NCBI GenBank assembly: GCA_903813345.2
Contig: CAIIXF020000469.1
Span: forward strand, 1 to 64,000
Length of the DNA: 64,000 bases
Direction of reading: 5' to 3'
Source: Owenia fusiformis
Lineage: Eukaryota; Annelida; Polychaeta; Sabellida; Oweniidae
Shown one piece after another: positions 1 to 9,735 of this stretch. The notes beneath the pieces are model-generated. The model searched no databases and was not told where the DNA came from. It worked only from the letters and a program-made list of their open reading frames with translations. Made by a program: the position numbers and the translations under genes. How positions within the stretch are numbered: the stretch's first letter is position 1; the number at the start of each line of letters is the position of its first letter.

Positions 1-481
1 ACTGATTTATCCTTATCCATTTTGTTCAGCTAAAGTAGGTTACTTTCCTATTCATAATCAGAAGATTCACTAACTTGCATACTTAACTTGTTGATAATAT
101 GGGCGTCGCCCCCAGTCAGACTTTAACAATGGATATCCATGAGAAATGCTTATGTAATTTTAGTTATTATTTTGAGCATACTTAAAGCATACTAAAACTG
201 CAATATGAATATATTCAAACATATTTTTAAAAAGATAAAAAATTCTCTCACCCCCACCCCCAGGATTTGGTGGGGGGAGGGGATAATTGTAATTTTTTAT
301 CGTTCTAGTGGACCAATAAAATGTCTCATGCTCTTAAATCAAAGATAAATGTATACTGATGATATATGGAAAGTTTTACGCTTCGTTCCAAGAATGAACT
401 ATTTTGACACTATTTATCTCGCTATTATGCTTAACCTAATACAATATATCAATGCAACCGACCGATCATTTGTTCTTACAG
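1..481 (+). other. 3' end of intron 7 of SLC5 gene 1
   Basis: No coding sequence is seen. The stretch ends in a good splice acceptor (TTGTTCTTACAG) in front of exon 8. Only about the last 55 bases match the corresponding intron of gene 2. There the homology gives way upstream to the 65-bp minisatellite, which is absent here. A short C-run/G-run pair near 250-280 could form a hairpin. Confidence 0.75.
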
Positions 482-617
482 GACCATGCTAACTGTTATT
501 CCCGCCCTTTGTGTGATTTATGCGCTGACAGCTCTTGTAGGGCTCACGGTGTATGCCTATTACTCTCACATTCAATGTGACCCTATGGTTATTGGAGCTG
601 TTACTAATATAAATCAG
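482..617 (+). CDS. SLC5 gene 1 exon 8
   Basis: The exon enters with one base completing a split Leu/Met-preceding codon and reads TMLTVIPALCVIYALTALV, a membrane helix, then GLTVYAYYSHIQCDPM. It ends at CAG|gtagat. It differs from the gene 2 exon by Met for Leu near the start and Pro for Leu after CD. Confidence 0.88.
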
Positions 618-3600
618 GTAGATTTACTGCAAGGACTCGATGCGCTGAAATTTGGGGATTCATATCATTAAACTTTGTCATTAAAGCATGCATATTATGA
701 AATATAGTTTCAATTTTTAGATATTCCCCTACTTTGTAATGGACGTACTTGCGGTTCCAGGCATACCAGGGATATTTCTTGCAGCTATGTTTAGCGCCGC
801 ATTGAGGTGATTTTTAATATTTTAAAATCATTAGTAAAGATCTTGAACTTTCGTGTCTGTGGAGTAAAGATAGGATTGACAATGTTGTAATTCTGGATGC
901 TCTGTTCTTATTTCAATTCCTGGTCTTACGCTTTTGAAAAGATTTTATCGACAGATTTTTCGAGGTTCGTCATAATCATGTTTCTTCTGAAAATAAACCT
1001 GAAATATATTTATCAGGATATATTAACAATACGCCGCACGTTTTATAAAGACAAAAATTAATTCAGTGTTAAACTGCTATAAAGCAGACGCGTTGGCGCC
1101 ACTGGGGGTCATCTAGCAACGAAGGCACGATGTCTTCGTTTCAGAATATTTTCCAAGCAATGATTTGGATCATTCTATATTCTTTGGCCTTCATCCGAGG
1201 TGATTCTCAAGAATTCAACAAGAAATTTACGACCAGTACTTTGGACACATCCAGGGGACACATCGTGTTCGTGTCCAAAAACGTTCAAGTGCAATGTTTT
1301 GGGAACGAGTCTAGAATAAGATAAAAGCCCATTTTGACTGTTTTTATTACCCGAACTGTATTTCAGTACGATATCATCACTTGTTAATTCCCTTGCTGCA
1401 AATATCTGGGAGGACGTTCTTAGAGATCGCTTTCCTAACGCAAGCCTTGCTAGGGCGACGCATATTACAAAGGGATTGGGTACGTTATATATTTCTGAAT
1501 CTCGCTTATTATGGAGTCATCACATTTAAGCCATGTGGGCTTACTGTTCGCTACCGTGTGGATACTTTGGTTGGGATAAGGCATTTATACACAGTGGGCA
1601 AAACAAATAGTTTTACAGCAATCTCCCATCACACCAAATAAGTATTCAATTAGTCAAGTAAAAAATTAATGCCCAAAATTAGCCAGCAGGCCACATTGTG
1701 GCGAACGGTGAGCCCGCACATCGAATGTGACAGCTACTTTAATTAAAATATAACAGTGCAGTTAAGCTGTGTCTTATGGCTCATCCCAGGGTGAAGATAT
1801 GCAGGTTTGTTATATTGTTTTAAACATATATTAAAATGATTACAATTTTGCGTTATTTTAGTGATTGTATTTGGGATTTTGTCGACTGTGATGGCGTTTG
1901 TTGCTATGAAGATTCCTGGTCAAATCTTGCAGGTACACATCCAGAAAATTTGTTTTGAGTTTCACCGTTACGTAACAATAGAGAATGCTTGTCGAATAGT
2001 TACACTATAAGGTAGATTTGCATATCTTTTAAGAAGCTAAGATCTTCAAAAGTTTTTCTCTAACATATTCCACAAATTAGTTACTGTTCATTTTTGAACA
2101 GGCTGGATTATCACGCTTTCAAACCTAAGTAAAAAGTAACAAAATACTAAATTATATCGTCTTGTGTTTAGATATATAATTCAGTATCCTTACGTTGTAG
2201 TAAAATAGTAAGTGAAAATTATACAGTTTGGACTCTTCCACTCACAGGTCACCGTGGCATTGGGCGGAGCAGTTGGAGGGTCGGTTGTTGGGATGTATTG
2301 TCTTGGAGCCTTTACGACCAGCTGCAACTGGAAGGTAAACCAGGATGAAACATTAACAATCAAAAACAGAATAATGACAGAATAGCAAGTAAAATTTCCA
2401 AAAAGACGATACTTATATTTTATTATTTTAAACGAATTTTTTCTCTTAATAACCTGAATACTTAACATAACTAATAAATAAACGCTTATTCATTGCACAA
2501 AATTTGTCCAATATTTCACTGCGCATGCGCAGAACCATTACTTCCGGTTTTCCAAAGCCTATGGGATTTATAATGGAGACATTTTTCGAACGCTTATAGT
2601 GCGAATGATATTGATTTGCCACCTTAGTCATCTCAGGTTTCTATAACTAGACATCAACCTTTACTGATTTAACATGTTTTAAGCAATGTACACATGCACA
2701 CTTTTCGGCCAATTTGTTTTGAAAAAATCATGAGGAATTCATGCATGACTCCATTGAAATCCATTAGAAATGGCGTCAAAATGGTGAAATGAGGATATTC
2801 AACGGTCTGGTAGAGGTACTTAAAATCATATGGTATCTTAGTCATCTCAGGTTTCTGTAACTTTGAAGGTAGATCTGTTTGATTCCTTTGAGATTAGAAT
2901 CCTCATACCTTTAACTTTTCGGCCAATTTCAAACAAAATATGATAACTTTTGGTGATATAACTGGTTCATTACATTAGAATGACGTCAAAATAAAATAAG
3001 ACAATCTCAGTTTCTATGGCACTGACGTCATGACGTCAGATTTATCTTAAGATCTCAAATATGACGTCATGTTTAATCAATGAATGACATCTATCGGCTA
3101 TTCGACCAATTCTGTGCAATGTGAATACGACTGGGGTACAATATCACTGGTCCCCATCTGGTTATAAAGACGCTACTGCTTTATAACAAAATCGATGAAC
3201 TTCCGTCGAAGGAAAGTTTTCCTTTCATCATTTTCACCAACAATGCAAAGAGGTTGATTTGTACCTGGTGAATTTCGTAACGTCTTGGTTGAGTTGTGTA
3301 AACGTCCTGGTTGTTGACGTGAGGAATTCTTATTCGATTATTGGAGCTGCTGGATATATTTGCTCGTGACTGACTAGCTTTCAGTAACCTGATGCTAATA
3401 TTAACATATGGGTAAAACATTTGCCGGATACAAATCCACATTTTGTTGGTGAAAATGATGAAAATAAAAATTCCTCCGACTAGTATTTAGTTTTCTTTCA
3501 TTTATATATTTACGGACTTTCTGCAAGTTTGTTATTTGATCGACCATATAAAAGTGGGAGACTATATTTATTCTGTTCATTTATTTTGTTAAATTCAGGG

Positions 3601-5637
3601 TGTAACAGTGGGAGGATGGGTCGGTTTTGCTTTCTTATTGTGGATCGCTTTGGGGGCGTTCACGATCAAATCCACGAAACACATCCTTCCCCCGGCGTCA
3701 ACCAACGGATGTTATGTTGAAAACGTCAGCGAACTCTTTAATGGAACTAGTACAACGCCATATTCAACCAATGAATATCAGATTGGCCTCTCCAATTCCA
3801 GCACTGTTTCGCCTGTACCAGCGGTCGAGGAGTAAGACGTCATTTTTATTTATATTATCCAAGACTTATAATTTCTAAATTGCTTTGGGGCTACTTGCTT
3901 GAATTAATTTTTATTCTCCCCAAGCATGATCTTCATGTACGTAAAACGTATTCATTACATTCTTTACCCTAATGTCTGCAACGCTGTTGTTACCTTTTCT
4001 AAGCGTATGGGGGGGGGGTCATTCGGATACCCCTCAGCGAATTTCTATAACTTGTCTGATTTCAATAATGTTGGTATTGTTGTAAACGTTATTTGATGAT
4101 CATTTTTCAGAAAAATAAGTCCACAAAGGTCAAATCGAGTTCAATATGACCTAGCGGTGCAAATTTGTGACATTTTGTTAAACATTGTTGATTTTCTTTC
4201 AAAATGTTTTTTGTGCCAAAATTGCTGTAAATTCTCTTTCAAATGAACAAACTTCAAGACAATGGCTTTTCTAGAACTGAGGTTTTGTACTTTCTAAGAT
4301 GGCAGGTATCGGGAAAACCCATTGAAATCAATGTAATTGAATATAAAGCAACAATTTCAAGTCACCTTGTTTTTGTCTTTGACATTCATATTTCAAGATG
4401 CACTACAAATAACAGAGGCACGAAAACTAGAAACAAGGCACGGGACGTGAACGAGATCACACCATCAAATAGGCAGACACTATGAACCAGGAAAACTGTT
4501 CTCCTATTATGTTAACAAATTTCAAGAACAAGAAAACAAGATGGCCGCCCAAAAGTTAATCAGCTCTAGTACTTGATATCCTCTATCATTTGTGCAAATT
4601 TGAAGAAAATCCGATGAGCGGTTTTCCTGAAATGGCGATGACAAGATTTTTCGAAAAACCTTCAAAATGGCCACCAGAAAACAAGATGGCCGCCCAAAAG
4701 TTAATCAGCTCTAGTACTTGATATCCTCTGTCATTAGTGTAAATTTGAAGGAAATCCAATGAGCGGTTTTACTGAAATGGCGATGACAAGATTTTTCGAA
4801 AAACCTTCAAAATGGCCGTCAGAAAACAAGATGGCCACCCAAAAGTTTATCAGCTCTAGTACTTCATATGCTCTATCATCTCTGCGAATTTGGAGAAAAT
4901 CTGATGAGCAGTTTTCCTTAAACGGCGATGACAAAAAGCGGGACGATCACGATCACGACCACGATCACGACCACGATCACGATCACGACCACGATCACGA
5001 CCACGACCAGTATGATGACTATATCCCACCGATGGTGTGATAAAAAGTACTATCAGACATCAATGGTTAAGTTATGAGTTATCAATTTGAACGTGAATCG
5101 TAAAAATGTCGTTTCTAGAAAAAGGGTTATACCTTCTGATTTATCTTTTATGCATGCACAATATTACATTTTCAAGGGGACCCTTGGACAAGTTTTACTC
5201 AATTTCTTACACCTGGTATGGCTTGATAGGAATCATTGTGACGTTTACAGTAGGGATGCTTGTAAGCTTGGTGACAGGTATTACCAGTATTTCATTAAAC
5301 ATACAGCAAAACTAGGCTACGGGTAATCAGTGTTTCAAAGAGTTAAGGCAAAACGGGCCGTAATACCAATTCTGGTTTTAAAAGTATCTAGGATGATGAA
5401 AAGATTCAGTATAGTAGTATCAGGTAAAAGTTGTATCAGGGTTTCTGTTAGATTTTCTGATCATTCGTTCTGTTTGTAGGATTTAGTGATAAAGACGATG
5501 TTGATGAAGCAACGTATATTAAATGGCCGGATTTACTGTTCTGTTGTCTCCCTGAATCGTACAGGGTGAGATTATGGAGAAAAATTACAGTAAGCATTAC
5601 ATACACTCTATCAATTAAAAAGAATTCTTGCTTGTAG
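482..5637 (+). CDS. SLC5-family sodium:solute symporter, gene 1, exons 8-15 (5' part outside window)
   Basis: This is the C-terminal half of a sodium-coupled transporter of the plasma membrane. By family it moves a small organic anion or vitamin with Na+; the substrate cannot be read from the sequence. Exons are 482-617, 721-806, 1367-1479, 1862-1932, 2248-2334, 3599-3831, 5177-5277 and 5480-5637. Each is bounded by AG/GT and joins in phase (phases 1,0,2,1,0,0,2,1 entering). Visible parts are hydrophobic helices in exons 8, 9, 11, 12, 13 and 14, and the conserved segment FSAALSTISSLVNSLAA across exons 9-10. In the family the Ser-Thr pair there forms the second sodium site. Exon 13 has a polar loop with N-glycosylation sequons (NVS, NGT, NSS). 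The tail is short and polar. The sequence is nearly identical to gene 2, with about a dozen residue differences over these exons, and no break is seen. Alternatives are another SLC5 subgroup, or a copy that is no longer expressed. Confidence 0.9.
721..806 (+). CDS. SLC5 gene 1 exon 9
   Basis: The acceptor is TTTTTAG. The exon reads IFPYFVMDVLAVPGIPGIF then LAAMFSAAL, the family's conserved PG-x-PG-x-F helix. It ends in phase 2 at TTGAG|gtga, a slightly weak donor. Confidence 0.88.
1130..1324 (+). other. Nested open frame in intron 9, status unclear (64 codons)
   Basis: The frame starts at an ATG after a locally GC-richer stretch. It begins with a hydrophobic, signal-peptide-like segment (IFQAMIWIILYSLAFIRG) followed by a polar stretch ending near VQVQCFGNE. 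It is not an SLC5 exon. The same frame is at 46845-47027 in gene 2, where a base change introduces a stop four codons earlier. The copies are too recent for conservation to show selection. It could be a captured first exon of a secreted protein or chance. Confidence 0.2.
1367..1479 (+). CDS. SLC5 gene 1 exon 10
   Basis: The acceptor is TGTATTTCAG. The first base completes a Ser codon split across intron 9, then reads TISSLVNSLAANIWEDVL. This is the family's conserved STxSSxxNxLAAxxxED helix. It ends in phase 1 at TTGG|gtacgt. Confidence 0.9.
1862..1932 (+). CDS. SLC5 gene 1 exon 11
   Basis: The acceptor is TTATTTTAG. The 71-base exon reads VIVFGILSTVMAFVAMKIPG then QILQ, one membrane helix. 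It ends at CAG|gtacac in phase 0. Confidence 0.87.
2248..2334 (+). CDS. SLC5 gene 1 exon 12
   Basis: The acceptor is CCACTCACAG. The exon reads VTVALGGAVGGSVVGMYCLG then AFTTSCNWK. This is a Gly-rich helix typical of the late SLC5 segments. It ends at AAG|gtaaac in phase 0. Confidence 0.88.
2491..3121. mobile_element. Inverted-repeat (MITE-like) element in intron 12 of gene 1
   Basis: About 630 bases here are missing from the same intron of gene 2 (junction near 48201). The ends are inverted: CATTGCACAAAATTTGTCC at the left matches the complement of the right end with two mismatches. Inside, two partial direct copies share CTTTTCGGCCAATTT (about 2702 and 2929), and TGACGTCA motifs cluster near 2980-3070, including an 18-bp palindrome at 3022-3039. 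No coding capacity or clear target duplication is seen. Insertion in gene 1 and deletion from gene 2 are both possible. Confidence 0.6.
3599..3831 (+). CDS. SLC5 gene 1 exon 13
   Basis: The acceptor is TTAAATTCAG. The exon reads a Gly/Trp-led helix (GVTVGGWVGFAFLLWIALGA), then a long polar loop with sequons NVS, NGT and NSS and a Ser/Thr/Pro-rich end (STVSPVPAVEE). The loop fits the glycosylated extracellular loop before the last helix. It ends in phase 2 at GAGGA|gtaaga. Confidence 0.9.
4531..4938 (+). repeat. Three tandem units of about 146 bp (AGATGGCC-type)
   Basis: GAAAACAAGATGGCC recurs at 4531, 4677 and 4822. Each is followed by the same AGTTAATCAGCTCTAGTACTT-like block and a GATGAGCGGTTTTCCTGAAATGG-like block, with a few substitutions per unit. 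It is a local tandem repeat, not coding. Confidence 0.85.
4944..5008 (+). repeat. GATCACGACCAC microsatellite
   Basis: Alternating GATCAC and GACCAC hexamers run for about 65 bases. One frame reads (Asp-His)n, which is a property of the repeat, not evidence of a protein. Confidence 0.9.
5177..5277 (+). CDS. SLC5 gene 1 exon 14
   Basis: The acceptor is ATTTTCAAG. The exon completes the split Glu codon, then reads GPLDKFYSISYTWYGLIGII followed by VTFTVGMLVSLVTG, the last predicted helix. It ends in phase 1 at ACAG|gtatta. Confidence 0.88.
5480..5637 (+). CDS. SLC5 gene 1 exon 15 and stop
   Basis: The acceptor is TGTTTGTAG. The exon encodes the acidic cytoplasmic tail (FSDKDDVDEATYIKWPDLL, then FCCLPESYRVRLWRKIT) and stops at TAG 5635-5637. 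ATTACA|gtaagc inside the exon (about 5589) looks like a strong donor. An alternative tail on a further exon is therefore possible and would remove the last 16 residues. Confidence 0.8.
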
Positions 5638-6715
5638 TCCATGATCTGGTTTTTCTAAGAGCTCTATTTAAGCAGTTTTTTGTCCGGATGTCCGCCACAA
5701 AAACCAACTACTGCATAATATTCCTATATGTATATCCTCTACACTGGGTTCTATTACATTTTTCGGGTAACAGGGGCTTTCACTTAGAAAGTGATGATTT
5801 GAGCAAGGATGTATTGACTTAACATGGGGACATGCAGTATTGACTTAGCATGGGGATATCATCATCTTCCTAAGTCATCAAAGATATTTATTTGGGTAAC
5901 GTTTTTGTCACCCTGTACCTTTTATACATGTCGCATTACATTTTTTTCAAGAATTAGACAGTGTTTTTATTACTTTATTACACTTAATTACACACCAAAA
6001 CACGGTGCCATGCAGATTTTTTACCATTGCAGACATTTGCATCCTATGGGAACCATCTTTTTGACATTTTCCAAATTCTATATTATCTTGTTAATCAAAA
6101 AATGCTTTCTTTTTATCAAATTTATATCATACTTGAACTGCAGTTCTGTGGTAAAAAGTAAAAATACATTGTATAAAAAGGCAACCTTGTGTGACCCCAT
6201 TTTATAGGCAAAAGCCCTTGTTACAATCAAAACTAAATATGTTTTCTTAATAAGGGAAGTCTTTGAAATGGAATGTTCATTGTTTTGTGGCGACATACCG
6301 GACAAAGATACTTCATTTTTCTTTGGGCAGGTTTGAGACTATCGGTACTTAAAGATAAAAGCCACTATATTGGCCTTTCCATATTTTAGTGGACTTTCCT
6401 ATTAATAAAAGTGATTAATGCCCATTTTCTCAATAAATATACAATATTAATAGGGGGTTCAAAGAGACCACAAAGACAGGATTTCATATTAACAAACTAT
6501 CATGGTAAACTGTCAACTGGTAAACTGTCAACCGTGTATTAATTATAGTAGGCACTTTCCAAATTCGTCACGCCCTCGTGTCACTTAAAATGTTCATGGT
6601 GCTTGTTAGGGCTCACGAAATCTTGATAAAAAGGATGGAGATGCCAGGGGGAATGCAGAACCTGTTGAAATGGAGAGTCTGATGGTACAAAATGGAATGA
6701 AGACTTAGAACCAAA
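5638..6715 (+). other. 3' flank of SLC5 gene 1
   Basis: This is AT-rich sequence without a credible coding region. AATAAA-type signals occur (for example AATAAATATAC near 6432), but no single 3' end is decisive. The same flank follows gene 2 (52001-52960) with small indels. Confidence 0.5.
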
Positions 6716-6719
6716 ATAA

Positions 6720-6890
6720 ATTGAGCGAGACTAAAGGACATGGGTCACATACATTATGATATAATTTTGAAAGGAGACTCTATTTAGAGTGTCATTAAGG
6801 ACTTACAATAGATGGCGAAGGACATGGGACACAGACATTATGATATAATTTTGAATGGAGACTCTATTTAGAGTGTCATTAAGGAGCATT
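6720..6890 (+). repeat. Two tandem copies of an approximately 80-bp unit
   Basis: The block GGACATGGG...GATATAATTTTGAA...GGAGACTCTATTTAGAGTG is present twice here, and three times at 52970-53205 downstream of gene 2. Each unit ends against the relic of exon 12. Confidence 0.75.
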
Positions 6891-6949
6891 TGGGGGGGGG
6901 GGCATTGTTGGAATGCATTGTCACGAAAATTTACAAGCAGCTGCAACTG
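6883..6949 (+). pseudogene. Relic of SLC5 exon 12 downstream of gene 1
   Basis: GGAGCATTTGG...CATTGTTGGAATGCATTGTC...AGCTGCAACTG|gtaaac aligns with the second half of exon 12 (2267-2334) and its donor. A G-run has replaced the Gly codons and the frame is lost. It has no helix-coding potential left. With the relics of exons 13 and 14 in the next module it marks the remains of an older SLC5 copy. Confidence 0.7.
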
Positions 6950-7077
6950 GTAAACTAATCAAGATGAAACGTAGGGAGGTTAGGTCACACGTTTATAAGA
7001 AAACATGTACGCGAGCGTGTAATTAATATTTTGAACCCGGAGTTTACTGTTTATCTCTCAATTCATTAATGTCCCAG

Positions 7078-7197
7078 GAACCTATTTACAATTATTTTCC
7101 GTATACCTTTATACTCAATCGGCCAAGTAAACACTACAAATGGGAGAACTAATCCATAGAGGACCATAATTCTACACGTTAACGTACGTCACTTAAC
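7078..7197 (+). repeat. Single copy of the 122-bp satellite unit
   Basis: This is the sequence from TTACAATTATTTTCCGTATA to ACACGTTAACGTACGTCACT. It is one full unit of the array found at 53391-57640, flanked on both sides by the same sequence that borders the array there. Confidence 0.9.
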
Positions 7198-7273
7198 CTC
7201 CCTATTAACATTGAATGTCACAGCAGACAAAAAAGTTTGTGGGCAATTTGAATGAAATAAATATAGGAATGTT

Positions 7274-7990
7274 ATAAAGGAGGAGGGAAAGTATCGCAAC
7301 AGATTTCGGACAGCCATATGTTGGAATTTGGCTATTTTCTGAGGATTTAAACTGGTGCATATGTTTGGTCAATGCATTACCTCCAGGAAAAGCACTCATA
7401 GAGATGATCAAATAATTTCGACTTTGAGACAGGGAAGATGCAAACAACCCACCCACACGTTTTTTCTGAAATGTTGTTCTGATATTCAACCCCTTCCACC
7501 CCTGTTTTTTTTTTAATTTTTCTTACATCAATATGTTGCGTTTTGACACACAGTAGGCCCTTTTAAAGGAATATGTGATTCCTTCGGGGGTTTTAAAGAT
7601 ATCCATTATGGGTGACCAAAACTAGCTGAAAGCAATTGATCGCACCCAGTTTCCCCAATGGGAAAATAATATGGGAAATATTGTTTTCCACTTTATCTAA
7701 AAGGGTTAACTGTGTGTCAAATCACAACATATTGTTGCAAGAAAAATTAAAAAAGCAGGGGTGAAAGGGGTTGAAAATCAGGAAAACATTTCAGAAGAAA
7801 CATGTGGGTGGGTTGTTTGCATCTTTCCTGCCTCAAAGTCGAAATTATATTATCATCTATAGGAGTGCTTTTCCTGTAGGTTATGCATTGGTCTTACATA
7901 TGCACCTGTTTAAATCCTCAGAAAATCCAACATTATGACTGTCCAAAATCTTGCGATACTTTCTTCCTCCTATTACACATTGAATTATTT
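7274..7990. repeat. Long imperfect inverted repeat at the module boundary
   Basis: The left arm, about 7274-7560, is repeated in reverse complement at about 7709-7990 around a spacer of about 150 bases. The right arm begins at GTGTGTCAAATCACAACAT, which is also exactly where the 9-kb tandem duplication begins. In the gene 2 flank (57730-58176) the right arm is much shorter. It could be a fold-back element or a rearrangement scar. Confidence 0.75.
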
Positions 7991-9180
7991 TCCTGTCATG
8001 TTACTGGTAGATGAGAAAAAATCAATAAATTATCACTTCACTAGCCTCATATATCTTAACTGAATGTAAGGTTTATTCCTGAGGCCCAGGAATACGTTAA
8101 AAACACTGGTTGATATAATATGCTACTACATACATTAGTTTTTCTTTGACATCTACTAAGAATTTACTGAGAATTTTCAACAGGAAGTGTGAAGTTGTCT
8201 GGTTTAGATTATCACAAATACATTTCGGCAACCCGTTCAAAATTAGGTGCATGAAGATGAGCTTGTAAGAGAAGTCCAGACCTAATTAAGTCGGTTAAAA
8301 TGAATTTCTATATAACGAGGTATGGCATTTAGTTTTGAAGTTGATAAGATAGAAGCGGGGCTTCCATCACCTTTTACTATTATTTAAATCTTGAAATTGG
8401 CTGACCAATTTTATGATCTGGTGAAAGGTTTTTCGAAAGAGCAACTCCATTGAAAATTGTTGATTTCTTATAGATAGATACTGTCTACACTTACAACACT
8501 ATGGGCATGGGTATAGTGAGAGTGGGTTTGTGGGCCTCGTGCAAACTCCCATTCTCCTTGAGCCCCCTAACAAGCCCTTCTTATCCCTTGTCAACAAACT
8601 AAAGGCCGGGAACGAACACCACTTTCAGAAAGGTGTAGCACATATTTATTATTTATTCACTTACATGGTTGTATTATGTGGGTGGAAGTAGCATCAGATG
8701 GAACTGCAAGATCTTAAATATTTGCTATTTTCATTAATTATCCAAATGCAGAAGTGCAGAAATGTGAGAAGTGTTTCCCTCTGAGCTAGCGTACATACGA
8801 TTGCCGTACCAAACAATGGTTATATCTGCAAAATTAAACATTGATGCTTGATATGTAATTAGAGAGCATATCATGACCAGACATGATTTAATATTCAACC
8901 ATTTGAATTTTTTCTGCTGAGAAAGAAGATCACATTATTCAGGATGATATAATTTTCAAGTTAGTGCATCCTCCAACCCTTCCCGAACGCCAAAAACATC
9001 TCCGTCAAATTATATCGTATTTAGACTTTAAAAATGTTATTTAAAATCAGAAGGCTGTATTTATTTCTACCAAAGATTCAGAGCTTCACCTTCCGTTTCA
9101 ATATCAGATTAAGCTTTCTTTCATTTATGTATTCACGGACTTTCCGCAAGTTTGTCATTTGAGCGACCATATACAGAGTA
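7991..9180 (+). other. Module B1 segment between inverted repeat and SLC5 relics
   Basis: No gene is seen apart from the cassette at 8474. The last part (about 9110-9170) matches the intron 12 sequence just upstream of exon 13 in gene 1 (CGGACTTTCCGCAAGTTTGT), so it is old SLC5 intron. Confidence 0.55.
8474..8635 (+). other. Exon-like cassette, upstream copy (B1)
   Basis: About 160 bases nearly identical to 9384-9545. One frame is open through LQHYGHGYSESGFVGLVQ-like sequence and ends at CAGAAAG|gtg, which looks like a donor. In the third module the same place holds an unrelated 173-base sequence (58717-58889). I do not recognise the encoded peptide. Confidence 0.5.
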
Positions 9181-9383
9181 AGCCAAAAAGGTAACTTCGT
9201 CTTCCATAATGAATTTTAACTAATATTTAGCACAATTAAACCTTGTGCAATGTTCCTTCATTTTACTAAGTTTCGTATGTCTACGATGTGTGGTCACGAT
9301 TTTATGGCTATTTTAAAAACATACTCAAAATGCGGAAAAATCACAGATATGAATCCCTTAACTTTTATATTTGGAGCCATTTC

Positions 9384-9545
9384 ATAGATACTGTCTACAC
9401 TTACAACACTATGGGCATGGGCATAGTGAGAGTGGGTTTGTGGGCCTCGTGCAAACTCCCATTCTCCTTGAGCCCCCTAACAAGCCCTTCTTATCCCTTG
9501 TCAACAAACTAAAGGCCGGGAACGAACCCCACTTTCAGAAAGGTG
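9384..9545 (+). other. Exon-like cassette, downstream copy (B1)
   Basis: The open frame reads YCLHLQHYGHGHSESGFVGL, then VQTPILLEPPNKPFLSLVNK and LKAGNEPHFQKG, with a possible donor after CAGAAAG. It occupies the place where the first half of SLC5 exon 13 should be. The composition resembles a real coding exon, but the family is unknown to me. It is present in all three modules. Confidence 0.4.
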
Positions 9546-9649
9546 ACTATTTTCGCGCGAACAATGAATCACATATCTACACTAACTATTTGATGAATGT
9601 ACTATATTCTGTAATTTGATTGATTTTTTGAAACCTTTTAAAAAACATC

Positions 9650-9735
9650 CCCTATACAATGAAATATTCAACCAATGGACATCAGCTTGGCTTCTTCAAC
9701 ACCCGCACCATTTCACCTTTACCAGTGGTCGAGGA
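9650..9735 (+). pseudogene. Relic of the 3' half of SLC5 exon 13 (B1)
   Basis: ATATTCAACCAATGGACATCAG...GTGGTCGAGGA|gtaaga aligns with the end of exon 13, including its donor and about 50 bases of intron behind it. The first half of the exon (helix part) is gone, and the sequons are lost to substitutions. It is not a usable exon. Confidence 0.75.

Larger units (their letters stand above)
3832..5176 (+). other. Intron 13 of gene 1
   Basis: This is non-coding. It contains a G-run near 4009, three 145-146-bp tandem units (4531-4938) and a CAC/GAT microsatellite. About 1.1 kb of it (roughly 3975-5080) is missing from gene 2 but has degenerate counterparts in the intergenic modules, so gene 2 probably lost it. 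Confidence 0.7.

Noticed and set aside
4759-5040. Protein with a (Asp-His)n tail
   Set aside because: The frame runs through a tandem repeat and a hexamer microsatellite inside intron 13 of gene 1.
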